From CAZDUS01 sp964508705 (GTDB taxonomy: Bacteria > Verrucomicrobiota > Kiritimatiellia > CAIKKV01 > CAITUY01), in the NCBI GenBank assembly GCA_964508705.1, contig CAZDUS010000019.1, positions 1 through 35,729 of the forward strand: 35,729 nucleotides of DNA, read 5' to 3'. Shown piece by piece: positions 25,031-32,775 of the stretch. The notes below the pieces were generated by a model. The model ran no database searches and was not told where the DNA came from. It saw nothing but the letters and a program-made list of their open reading frames with translations. Every line of letters starts with the position of its first letter. Position 1 is the first letter of the stretch. Both the position numbers and the translations under genes were made by a program.

Positions 25031-25119
25031 TTCTCCTTATTCATTAAGCATTGGCATTTTGACATATACCATCCTTAGTTATTGCACATAACAACACTTT
25101 TTTTGTATTTTATTGCAAT
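25031..25119. promoter_or_regulatory. Divergent control region of the one-carbon operon and its regulator
   Basis: This 89-base AT-rich gap separates the operon's first gene from the divergent regulator. TATTGCA occurs twice in the same orientation, at 25080-25086 and 25111-25117, exactly 31 bases or about three helical turns apart, as expected for an AraC-type dimer. The first copy overlaps an inverted repeat GTTAT-N5-ATAAC (25078-25092). On the minus strand an extended -10, TGG-TATATG (25071-25063), lies just downstream of these sites and has no good -35, which fits an activator-dependent promoter. A perfect TTGACA (25059-25064) exists on the plus strand but lacks a convincing -10. No riboswitch fits in the gap. 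Confidence 0.45.
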
Positions 25120-26457
25120 ATGACAACTATAACTACACCGGCTGAAATCGCTTCTATTCTTGATTCGATCGGTCAAGTATCAGGCCAAGGTGCTATCTAT
25201 CACGGGCTCCATGATCGATCAATGCATCATAACGACAAGGTTTGCGCCTTTTGCATTAAGGCCCTAAATAATCCAATTACTGGCCCATTATGCCGATATT
25301 CATGTTGCAACTCAACAGCCCACGCCATGGCGGCCGGAGAACCTTATTATTACCAATGTTGGGCCGGCCTGCTATTCATCACGATCCCGATCGCCCCCCA
25401 AAACCGCTGCACAGGCGGAATCGCCATCGGGGGTTTCCACACTCCTGAACAACAACAAGATATCCGCGACACCATCACGCAAACCCTCGGCACATGGACA
25501 ACTATCGACACAAAGCCGCTACTGTCGAAATTAAACTCGCTCCGCCCCATTACCACCAGCGCCCTGCGCGGACTGGGACATTTGGCTATGGAATCCACCT
25601 TCTCCTGTGGCTTGAATTCCAGCGATTTCTTTCGTGCGCAAAACGAAAAATACTTACAGCGCCGCCGGATAGCAGAAGCATTTTCAGACATTAGATCCCA
25701 AGTGATTTCCGAGCCGGACATCTTAAGTGATGCATATCAACTCGTCTCCATTCTTAAGGAGGACAACAAGACAAAAGGAATGGAGTTTGTCTCCCTTTAT
25801 CTGGCCAAACTTCTATTGGCCAGCAATTGGGACCTAATCAAATTGAAAGCTCACATTCGCACTCTGCTGGCTGTAGTCACTAGTCATAGAATTCTTAAAG
25901 GAATTCCATGGGCCGTTGCTGTCAGCCACGAACTACGAGACATGGCAAAACTGGAACAAGCCACAACCACCGAAGAAAGTTGCTATGTGGTGGCAGATTG
26001 GTTTCAACACCATTTCCATCGACAGGAGCAATTTCAACCGGATGGACGTTCCCTCGCGGATCGAGTCCTCGCCTGGATATACACCCATTATCAAGAGCCA
26101 ATCACCTTGTCGGTTGCCGCAAAAGCCAACAATGTCAGTTCGTCAACGCTTGCACATCGCCTGCCGATCGAAACAGGAAAAACATTCAAACAGCTTCTCA
26201 GGGATCGTCGATTGGCAGAATCAAAGAAACTTCTCGCAACCAGTGCTTTAGACATCAGTGCTATCAGCACAACCTGCGGCTTTTTTGACCAAAGCCATTT
26301 TACTCGTGAATTCAAACGAGCCGTCAATCTCACGCCTGGTCAATTTCGCAAGCTACTGGCAGTCCCCAAAATGGCGCTTCAAGAACCAAATGCTAAATGC
26401 ATTGATGACAACCAATATTCCAACCGCATCAATCGGACACCCCGAGGCATTAGCTAA
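25120..26457 (+). CDS. PocR-domain AraC-family transcriptional regulator
   Basis: The 445-residue protein combines an N-terminal PocR-type sensory domain (about 5-150) with a C-terminal AraC/XylS double helix-turn-helix DNA-binding domain (about 313-412). The sensory part has the family Cys pattern C42-x2-C45, C58, C62-C63 and C80, and the YYYQCWAGL segment. The DNA-binding part has the typical LSVAAKANNVSSSTLAHRL and ISTTCGFFDQSHFTREFK helices ending in TPGQFRK. PocR in Salmonella senses 1,2-propanediol; relatives often control corrinoid or methyltransferase genes. Here it is divergent from the methyl-folate operon, which is its likely target. No ribosome-binding site precedes the ATG, so the start or a leaderless message is uncertain. 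The ligand is unknown. Confidence 0.88.
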   Translation: MTTITTPAEIASILDSIGQVSGQGAIYHGLHDRSMHHNDKVCAFCIKALNNPITGPLCRYSCCNSTAHAMAAGEPYYYQCWAGLLFITIPIAPQNRCTGGIAIGGFHTPEQQQDIRDTITQTLGTWTTIDTKPLLSKLNSLRPITTSALRGLGHLAMESTFSCGLNSSDFFRAQNEKYLQRRRIAEAFSDIRSQVISEPDILSDAYQLVSILKEDNKTKGMEFVSLYLAKLLLASNWDLIKLKAHIRTLLAVVTSHRILKGIPWAVAVSHELRDMAKLEQATTTEESCYVVADWFQHHFHRQEQFQPDGRSLADRVLAWIYTHYQEPITLSVAAKANNVSSSTLAHRLPIETGKTFKQLLRDRRLAESKKLLATSALDISAISTTCGFFDQSHFTREFKRAVNLTPGQFRKLLAVPKMALQEPNAKCIDDNQYSNRINRTPRGIS

Positions 26458-26487
26458 GCAGCCGCGCCTTGCCGGGCGTGCAAAAAA

Positions 26488-26518
26488 CAAAGGCCGGAAC
26501 TAACGTTCCGGCCTTCTT
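26488..26518 (-). terminator. Intrinsic terminator of the initiator tRNA
   Basis: A perfect 10-bp stem, AGGCCGGAAC (26491-26500) with GTTCCGGCCT (26505-26514), lies eight bases beyond the tRNA 3' end. On the minus strand it is followed by TTTGTTTTTTG, a strong U tract. On the plus strand the tail is only TTCTT, so termination of the regulator gene from the other side would be weaker. Confidence 0.9.
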
Positions 26519-26522
26519 AAAT

Positions 26523-26599
<77 letters not shown>

Positions 26600-26624
26600 G
26601 TGCTGTCCTCACATGAGGCTTTGA

Positions 26625-26653
26625 ACTATAGGGCTCAACTGACCACAATACAA
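26625..26653 (-). promoter_or_regulatory. Probable promoter of the initiator tRNA
   Basis: On the minus strand TTGTAT (26653-26648) and TATAGT (26630-26625) are 17 bases apart. The -10 matches five of six consensus bases and the -35 three. A transcript would start near 26618, about 19 bases before the tRNA. The gene upstream (dehydrogenase) ends at 26677, so independent transcription is reasonable. Confidence 0.45.
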
Positions 26654-26676
26654 CAATTTTCTCGTCGCATGAAAAA

Positions 26677-27714
26677 TCAAAAATCAATCAGAGCCTTGAC
26701 GACCCCATCCCTGTACCCAGCCACCAAATCAAACGCCTCACGCGTCTGCCCGAAAAGAAACCGATGCGTCACCATCCGGCTCACATCCACCTCGCGCCGC
26801 TCAATCATGTCCAACACCAACTGGACACAATGATTCTGCCGTCGCACATTCTGAATGCAAATCTCCTTGTGCCGCAACTTATCGATCTTGAAGGTCACAC
26901 GATCCAAAGTCGGCGGAATCCCCACCACCATCAGTTTTCCACCCGGCTTCAAAAGCTCTATCCCCTGATCAAGCGCCTCCTGCTGTCCACAGCATTCAAA
27001 AACCACATCAAGCTGTTTCGGCTCCAACCCGGCAACAGCCTGCACCACATCATCATAATCAGGATTCCCTCCCCAGTCGGCCCCCACCCCACGCGCCATC
27101 TCCAGCCGCGACTCAATCTTGTCCGTCACATAGACACGCCGCGCCCCCTGCGCCAGCGCCGCCAACAACACACTTAATCCGATTGGCCCCACACCAAGAA
27201 TCCCCACGCTGGCTCCTCGCATGGGAATCGACCCTTGTACTGCATACACACCTATCGCCAGCGGCTCGGACAATGCCCCCTCATCATCACTCACTGTCTC
27301 CGCCAACCGGAAACAACTCGTCTCCGGCACAACTATATATTCAGATAGACACCCCTCCGCCTGCTTGGGACATCCCAGAAACCGGAGCTTGCGGCAGGTA
27401 TGCGGACGTCCCACCAAGCATTGGTCACACACCCAACATGGCATGGCCGGCTCAATGGCAACGCGATCCCCCGGCCTGACCTTGGTCACGGACGTCCCAA
27501 CTTGTCTGACAATCCCTGCCCCCTCATGACCAACGGTGAAAGGAAACTCCACCACCTGTCCGCCAATCCTCCCTTCGGTGTAGTAATGCACATCCGATCC
27601 ACACACACCCACCCGAGTCATCTGAATTTGCACATCCGTTTCCTGCTCAACAACGGGTGTTGGCACCTTCTGCAGCTCCATCTTCCGTAACCCGGTCAGC
27701 CTCATCGCTTTCAT
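26677..27714 (-). CDS. Zinc-dependent polyol/alcohol dehydrogenase (sorbitol dehydrogenase-like)
   Basis: This medium-chain dehydrogenase of 345 residues oxidises an alcohol, most likely a sugar alcohol such as L-iditol, sorbitol or xylitol. The catalytic zinc site shows in GVCGSDVHYY and GHEGAG, and the structural zinc site in the four cysteines of CWVCDQCLVGRPHTC. SEPLAIGVYAV is typical of the sorbitol/threonine dehydrogenase branch. The cofactor motif GVGPIG followed by an acidic VTDKIESR points to NAD. The ATG at 27714 is chosen because GGGAG lies six bases upstream; another ATG at 27720 directly abuts that site. It is divergent from the symporter gene about 110 bases away, suggesting uptake and oxidation of the same compound. 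The substrate is inferred, not shown. Confidence 0.85.
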   Translation of the reverse strand: MKAMRLTGLRKMELQKVPTPVVEQETDVQIQMTRVGVCGSDVHYYTEGRIGGQVVEFPFTVGHEGAGIVRQVGTSVTKVRPGDRVAIEPAMPCWVCDQCLVGRPHTCRKLRFLGCPKQAEGCLSEYIVVPETSCFRLAETVSDDEGALSEPLAIGVYAVQGSIPMRGASVGILGVGPIGLSVLLAALAQGARRVYVTDKIESRLEMARGVGADWGGNPDYDDVVQAVAGLEPKQLDVVFECCGQQEALDQGIELLKPGGKLMVVGIPPTLDRVTFKIDKLRHKEICIQNVRRQNHCVQLVLDMIERREVDVSRMVTHRFLFGQTREAFDLVAGYRDGVVKALIDF

Positions 27715-27825
27715 TGGCATCTCCCTTCTCAAATCGTCATCCATTAGAACACATCCCCGTTTACTTGATAAGCAAGAGCTTAATTGACGCCATCGGCCTC
27801 TACTGAGAGAATCCTGCCACTGATT

Positions 27826-29106
27826 ATGACTAGATCAACGCCGCCTGCCAATTCCGCCACTCGCGTGCTGCTCGCAAGCCTCATCGGCACCACCATCGAG
27901 TTTTTCGACTTCTACATCTACGCCACCGCCGCCGTTCTGGTCTTCCCGAAACTCTTCTTCCCCTCCTCTGACCCTACCTCCGCCACCTTGCATTCCCTAG
28001 CCACCTTCTCCGTCGCCTTCTTCGCTCGCCCCATTGGTTCCGCCATCTTCGGCCACTTCGGGGACCGCATCGGACGCAAGGCAACCTTGGTGGCTGCCCT
28101 ATTCACCATGGGATTATCCACCGTCCTGATCGGCGCCTTGCCAACCTATTCTCAAATAGGCGTCTGGGCTCCCGCCCTGCTCGCGTTGTGCCGCTTTGGA
28201 CAAGGACTTGGACTCGGCGGCGAATGGGGCGGTGCTGTCCTGCTGGCCACGGAAAACGCGCCGCACGGCAAGCGCGCCTGGTACGGCATGTTCCCCCAAT
28301 TAGGGGCCCCGCTCGGCTTTATCCTTTCGAGTGGCGTATTCCTTATCCTGACGGCACTCCTCTCCGACGCTCAATTCTTCAGCTTCGGCTGGCGCATCCC
28401 GTTTCTTGCCAGCACCGTGCTGGTGGGCGTCGGCCTGTATGTCCGCCTGAATCTCGCGGAAACCCCCGTCTTCCAAAACGCACTGGAACGGAATGAGCGC
28501 GTCGCAGTTCCCATGCTGGAAGTCTTCCGTTCACACGGGAAACATCTTCTGCTGGGCACCATGCTATCACTGACCGTCTTCGTCACCTTCTACTTAATGA
28601 CCGTGTTCGCATTGAACTGGGGCACCCAATCGCTGGGATTCTCACGAGGACAGTTCCTGCTGATGCAGATGTTCAGCATGCTGTTTTTCGCCCTAACTAT
28701 TCCTATCTCCAGCCTCCTCGCTGACCGCTACGGACGACGCATCACTCAACTCTGGATCACCGTGGCAATCTTTGTATTCGGCCTCGTCTATGCACCACTA
28801 TTTGGATCGGGAAGCACCCCCGTGGTCATGCTCTTTCTCGCGCTGGGTCTTGGACTGATGGGCCTGTGCTACGGTCCGCTGGGCACATTACTATCGGAGC
28901 TCTTTCCGACCTCCGTGCGCTATACCGGCGCCTCGTTAACCTTTAACCTCGCCGGCATCTTTGGAGCCTCGCTGGCCCCGTACATGGCCGTATGGCTTTC
29001 CACACACTACGGGTTAAACTTCGTGGGGTACTACCTTTCCGCCGCCGCCTTGTTGAGCTTACTAGCCCTGTGGCTGACCAGCGAAACCGCCCACAAACAC
29101 CTCTAA
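27826..29106 (+). CDS. MFS metabolite:H+ symporter (MHS family)
   Basis: This is a twelve-helix inner-membrane transporter of the metabolite:H+ symporter branch (ShiA/ProP/YhjE-like). The start region RVLLASLIGTTIEFFDFYIY is characteristic: Glu/Asp in helix 1, then FARPIGSAIFGHFGDRIGRK as the loop 2-3 motif. LGLGGEWGGAVLLATENAP in helix 5 and LLADRYGRR in loop 8-9 are also typical. Members carry organic acids, betaines or shikimate. The ATG at 27826 is used; an in-frame TTG at 27784 is possible, and neither has a clear ribosome-binding site (426 residues from the ATG). The 3' end converges on trpA with only seven bases between the stop codons. The divergent dehydrogenase may act on its substrate. 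Confidence 0.88.
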   Translation: MTRSTPPANSATRVLLASLIGTTIEFFDFYIYATAAVLVFPKLFFPSSDPTSATLHSLATFSVAFFARPIGSAIFGHFGDRIGRKATLVAALFTMGLSTVLIGALPTYSQIGVWAPALLALCRFGQGLGLGGEWGGAVLLATENAPHGKRAWYGMFPQLGAPLGFILSSGVFLILTALLSDAQFFSFGWRIPFLASTVLVGVGLYVRLNLAETPVFQNALERNERVAVPMLEVFRSHGKHLLLGTMLSLTVFVTFYLMTVFALNWGTQSLGFSRGQFLLMQMFSMLFFALTIPISSLLADRYGRRITQLWITVAIFVFGLVYAPLFGSGSTPVVMLFLALGLGLMGLCYGPLGTLLSELFPTSVRYTGASLTFNLAGIFGASLAPYMAVWLSTHYGLNFVGYYLSAAALLSLLALWLTSETAHKHL

Positions 29107-29113
29107 AGTTGAA

Positions 29114-29887
29114 TCATCCCCGCAGCGCCGCGCTCAACTCCCTGACAAACGGGGCCAGCCGCCCTTCCATCGCCGCCACCACCAGCGCGCTCCCCACCAC
29201 CACCCCATCCGCATATTCCGCCGCCGCCCGCGCCTGAGCCCCGTTACTCACACCAAATCCCGCCACCAATGGCAACCGGGTACTCTTGCGCAACAATCCC
29301 AGATGCTCAGCCACTCCTGTCGGCATCGCCACCCGCGCCCCCGTCACTCCCTTGACCATGATGTAGTAAACAAATCCGCGTGCCCCTTTTAACACCGTCG
29401 CCATCCGATTCTCTTTCGTCGTCGGCGCAATCAACGGAATGAAATCCAATCCAGCTTTATCCAAGTGTCCCCTTAACTCACCTGACTCCTCGAACGGCAA
29501 ATCCACCACCAGTAACGCATCGACCCCCGCTTCCGCCGCTTCCTTCGCCACCAGCTCATACCCATGCACAAACAAAGGATTCACATATCCGAACAACACA
29601 ATTGGCGCATCATAGTCCTTTCGCAACCTCCGCACCAACTCAAGGCTCTTGCTCACCGTCATTCCCGCCGCCAACGCCCGCCGTCCAGCTGCCTGGATCA
29701 CCGGCCCGTCCGCCGTCGGATCAGAAAAGGGTACCCCCAGTTCAAGAATATCCACTCCATTATCCAATGCCTCGCGGCAAATCGCCTCGGACGCCTCCAG
29801 CGTAGGGTCTCCCCCCATCAAAAACCCAACCAGCGCCTTCCGCCCTTCCGACTTTAACCTCATAAATGTCGCTTCAATCCGATTCAT
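29114..29887 (-). CDS. trpA: Tryptophan synthase alpha subunit
   Basis: TrpA cleaves indole-3-glycerol phosphate and passes indole to TrpB. Catalytic Glu is in LELGVPFSDPTADGPVIQ, and catalytic Asp in the loop 2 region (VVDLPFEES). FVYYIMVKGVTGAR and VAGFGVSNGAQA are also standard. The ATG at 29887 has GGAG six bases upstream and gives 257 residues; an ATG four codons earlier (29899) is the alternative. It is last in the trp operon; its leader lies next to a heptad repeat that ends the preceding gene. Confidence 0.95.
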   Translation of the reverse strand: MNRIEATFMRLKSEGRKALVGFLMGGDPTLEASEAICREALDNGVDILELGVPFSDPTADGPVIQAAGRRALAAGMTVSKSLELVRRLRKDYDAPIVLFGYVNPLFVHGYELVAKEAAEAGVDALLVVDLPFEESGELRGHLDKAGLDFIPLIAPTTKENRMATVLKGARGFVYYIMVKGVTGARVAMPTGVAEHLGLLRKSTRLPLVAGFGVSNGAQARAAAEYADGVVVGSALVVAAMEGRLAPFVRELSAALRG

Positions 29888-29910
29888 ACTATTCTCCATC
29901 TATCCCCTGT

Positions 29911-31155
29911 TCATTCTGGATTCTGACTCCTGAATTCTGAATTCCCCCTCAGCCCCCCATCATACTCCAAAACGCTCTCCAAATCCTTATCCCCTCGCCC
30001 GGACAAGCAGACCACCACAACCCCACCCTTCCCGACTTCCACCGCCCGCTTGCGTGCTTCCGCCAACGCATGACTCGACTCCAGCGCTGGAATAATCCCC
30101 TCCAACAGCGCCAACTCATGGAACGCCGCCACCGCCTCGTCATCCCTGATCGACGCATAAATCGCCCGCTTCAAATCCGCCCAGTACGCATGTTCCGGCC
30201 CCACCCCCGGATAATCCAATCCCGCACTGATGGAATGCGCATTCACAATCTGTCCCTCATCATCCTGCAGGACATACGACTTGCTCCCGTGCAGAATGCC
30301 AACCTGCCCCGCCCCGATGCTCGCCGCATGTTTCCCCGTATCTACCCCAAAACCCGCCGCCTCGACTCCCACCAACCTGACATCCTTATCATTCAGGAAC
30401 GGATAGAAAATCCCCGCCGCATTGCTCCCCCCTCCAACACACGCAATCACCATATCGGGCAACCGCTTCTCCTGCTCCAAGATCTGCTCGCGCGCTTCCA
30501 CCCCGATCACACTCTGGAAATCCCGAACCATCACCGGATAAGGATGGGGCCCCGCAACCGTCCCGATGACATAGAATGTCGTATCCACATCCGCCACCCA
30601 GGCCCGCAATGCCTCGCTCATCGCGTCCTTCAGAGTCTTAGTCCCGCTTGATACCGGCACCACCCGCGCGCCCAGCAATTTCATACGCTTCACATTCGGC
30701 GCCTGACGGTGAATGTCCTCCTCACCCATGTAGACATCGCACTCCATCCCGAACCGTGCCGCCACGGTCGCCGTCGCCACCCCATGCTGACCGGCCCCCG
30801 TCTCCGCCATCAACTTCTTCTTCCCCATCCGCCGCGCCAAAATCGCCTGCCCCAGCGTGTTGTTGATCTTGTGCGCCCCCGTATGATTCAAATCCTCGCG
30901 CTTGAGATATATCTTTGCCCCGCCAAACGCTTCCGTCAGCCTCGGCGCAAAGTACAACGGCGATGGCCTCCCCACATAATGCTTAAGCATCCCGCGGAAC
31001 TCGGCCTCAAACGAAGGGTCCGCCTTCGCCGCCGCATACGCCTTCTCCACCTCAATCAGCGCTGGCATCAACGTCTCCGCCACATACCGTCCGCCAAATG
31101 CATCAAAATGCCCACCGGCATCCGGAACATCGTTCATCGTCAATCGCTTGGTCAT
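29911..31155 (-). CDS. trpB: Tryptophan synthase beta subunit, with repeat-derived C-terminal tail
   Basis: TrpB is the PLP enzyme that condenses indole with serine. The PLP lysine is in HTGAHKINN, the phosphate loop in CVGGGSNAAGIF, and LAETGAGQHGVATA appears in the form AETGAGQHGVATA. The protein has the usual core and ends in LSGRGDKDLESVLEYDGG. The last ten residues, NSEFRSQNPE, are translated directly from a heptad repeat that also supplies the TGA stop. The ATG overlaps the trpF stop codon by four bases, a sign of translational coupling. At 414 residues it is slightly longer than E. coli TrpB (397). Confidence 0.96.
   Translation of the reverse strand: MTKRLTMNDVPDAGGHFDAFGGRYVAETLMPALIEVEKAYAAAKADPSFEAEFRGMLKHYVGRPSPLYFAPRLTEAFGGAKIYLKREDLNHTGAHKINNTLGQAILARRMGKKKLMAETGAGQHGVATATVAARFGMECDVYMGEEDIHRQAPNVKRMKLLGARVVPVSSGTKTLKDAMSEALRAWVADVDTTFYVIGTVAGPHPYPVMVRDFQSVIGVEAREQILEQEKRLPDMVIACVGGGSNAAGIFYPFLNDKDVRLVGVEAAGFGVDTGKHAASIGAGQVGILHGSKSYVLQDDEGQIVNAHSISAGLDYPGVGPEHAYWADLKRAIYASIRDDEAVAAFHELALLEGIIPALESSHALAEARKRAVEVGKGGVVVVCLSGRGDKDLESVLEYDGGLRGNSEFRSQNPE
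29913..29946. repeat. Heptad repeat copy 1 (ATTCTGA type) at the trpB 3' end
   Basis: Five seven-base units run ATTCTGG, ATTCTGA, CTCCTGA, ATTCTGA and ATTCCCC. The array is the same as the copy at 33808-33842 except for one base in the first unit and the end of the last. It lies inside the trpB reading frame. Confidence 0.9.
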
Positions 31156-31796
31156 CTCAAACCCCGTCCTTCCTTTTCCACCACTCGAAATCCCAATTGG
31201 GCCACCTGGATAAACTCCTTCACCTTGACCGGATCCTTCCGCCCCGGCGACTGCTCCACCCCGCTGGCCACATCCACGCCCAGCGGCCTCACCTTGGTGA
31301 TCGCATCCGCCACATTACCCGGCACCAACCCTCCCGCCAGCATCGCTGGATATTTTCCGGCAAACTCGCCAGCCGCCGCCCAGTCAATCGTAACACCACT
31401 TCCGCCATACCCCGCCGCCGCAGCATCCATCACATAACGGTCCGCCTTCGCCATCAACGGTTCAGGCGTCCACTTCCCATCCAGCAACTTCACCGCACGC
31501 CATGTCGCCACTCCACCCGGCGCCAGTGTTCCGGCCTCCTCATCCCCATGAAACTGCACCGCCTTCAACCGACACTGCTGAACTAACTCATCCAAAAATT
31601 CACTCGTTTCATTAACCACCACAGCAACTGCCGCCGCATCATCCGGCAGTCCCTGTAAAATTTCACGCAACCGCGACACATCAATCCCGCGCGCCGACTG
31701 ACGATACAGCACGAACCCGAGATAGTCTGCTCCCTGCTCTAATGCCCATCGGGCATCATCCAGATTCGTCAATCCACATATCTTGATCACACCCAT
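31152..31796 (-). CDS. trpF: Phosphoribosylanthranilate isomerase
   Basis: TrpF converts phosphoribosylanthranilate to the ribulose form, the third step of tryptophan synthesis. The TIM barrel starts with the catalytic Cys in IKICGLTN, GADYLGFVLY follows, and the catalytic Asp is in VDVASGVEQSPGRKD. VQFHGDE is also diagnostic. The ATG at 31796 has GGGAG four or five bases upstream; upstream in-frame codons have no such support. Length is 214 residues. The stop overlaps trpB by four bases and trpC lies 53 bases upstream. Confidence 0.95.
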   Translation of the reverse strand: MGVIKICGLTNLDDARWALEQGADYLGFVLYRQSARGIDVSRLREILQGLPDDAAAVAVVVNETSEFLDELVQQCRLKAVQFHGDEEAGTLAPGGVATWRAVKLLDGKWTPEPLMAKADRYVMDAAAAGYGGSGVTIDWAAAGEFAGKYPAMLAGGLVPGNVADAITKVRPLGVDVASGVEQSPGRKDPVKVKEFIQVAQLGFRVVEKEGRGLR

Positions 31797-31849
31797 ATTT
31801 CTCCCACCCAACCATCATCTTAATCGTAATCCTTCAACCCCGAACCCCC

Positions 31850-32629
31850 TTATACCCCTCGCCGCAGTCGGCCCAACGCCCCCCCGGGCGACCTCTCTCT
31901 CAACAGCGACTCCCCGATCAAAAACCCGTCATACCCCGCAGCCTGCAGTGCCGACAGATCACCACTCGTCTTGATCCCACTCTCCGCAATACACACTCGG
32001 TCTTCCGGTATCGCCGCCACTAACTCATGCGCAATCGCCAAATCCGTCTTCAGCGTCTTGAGGTTGCGACTATTCACCCCGACAATCGCCCCTTCACAAG
32101 CCAACGCCACGTCCAATTCCTCCCTAGTGTGGACCTCAACAATCACCTCCAGCCCCAACACCACGCTCTCCCGATAGAGATACTCGCACCGCCCCCGCTC
32201 CAACCCTGCCACGATCAACAACACCACATCCGCGCCCCACGCCGCCGCCTCCGCCAACTGGTACGGATCACACACAAAATCCTTCCGCAAGATCGGCAGG
32301 GAAACCGCTTTCCGCACCGCCCTCAAGTCCGCCTCACTACCCAAAAAATGCTCCGGCTCCGTTAACACCGAGATCCCCACCGCTCCAGCCTTTTCATACC
32401 CCTTGGCAATCCGCGCCGGATCATACGTCGCCCTCAACAACCCTGCCGAGGGACTAGCCTTCTTGACCTCCGCCACAATACGAGGAGCCTCCGCCCCGCA
32501 CAATCGTTCCACCAGACTACGATGCGTCCGTTTCTCAGCCTGCCACAAAAGCTCAGACAAAGACACGTGCTGTTTAGCCAACGCCACAGCTTCCCGTCGC
32601 TCCTTCATTATTTTCATCAACACATTCAT
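31850..32629 (-). CDS. trpC: Indole-3-glycerol phosphate synthase
   Basis: TrpC closes the indole ring by decarboxylation of the carboxyphenylamino sugar. The catalytic Lys is in VAEVKKASPS and a second Lys in LPILRKDFV. VIVEVHTREELD, GVNSRNLKTLKTD and VCIAESGI complete the signature. The ATG at 32629 with AAGGGA upstream gives 259 residues; the frame is open 24 codons further, but that region is repeat-derived. It is a single-function enzyme, not fused to TrpF as in enterobacteria. Confidence 0.95.
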   Translation of the reverse strand: MNVLMKIMKERREAVALAKQHVSLSELLWQAEKRTHRSLVERLCGAEAPRIVAEVKKASPSAGLLRATYDPARIAKGYEKAGAVGISVLTEPEHFLGSEADLRAVRKAVSLPILRKDFVCDPYQLAEAAAWGADVVLLIVAGLERGRCEYLYRESVVLGLEVIVEVHTREELDVALACEGAIVGVNSRNLKTLKTDLAIAHELVAAIPEDRVCIAESGIKTSGDLSALQAAGYDGFLIGESLLRERSPGGALGRLRRGV

Positions 32630-32648
32630 CACACAATCCCTTCCGTCT

Positions 32649-32768
32649 GTTCCAATGTGGGAGGCGCAGTCCCCTGCGGCGATCTCCCTCTCCCCCATCA
32701 ACCATTAACCATTCCCCCATACCCTTCCTCCCCCAGGTGGGGCGAGCTGTCCCCAGCGAGCCGTGTCC
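32649..32768. repeat. Repeat-rich spacer between trpD and trpC
   Basis: The 146-base spacer contains three repeat-like blocks. A GC-rich segment lies at 32649-32690. A heptad array at 32697-32717 reads ATCAACC, ATTAACC, ATTCCCC. A second GC-rich segment at 32744-32768 holds two similar units, GCGAGCTGTCCCC and GCGAGCCGTGTCCC. It is unlike the tight joins elsewhere in the operon and looks like a landing place for small dispersed repeats. Confidence 0.6.
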
Positions 32769-32775
32769 CTTCCCC

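Noticed and set aside
25059..25064. A perfect TTGACA as -35 element of the PocR regulator gene
   Set aside because: No acceptable -10 hexamer lies 16-18 bases downstream on the plus strand.
25031..25119. A tetrahydrofolate, SAM or cobalamin riboswitch before the one-carbon operon
   Set aside because: The divergent gap is only 89 bases and shows none of the conserved riboswitch cores; a protein regulator is present instead.
30070..31586. Long plus-strand open frames opposite trpB and trpF
   Set aside because: They have the same antisense composition bias (Arg, His, Pro) and no family features.
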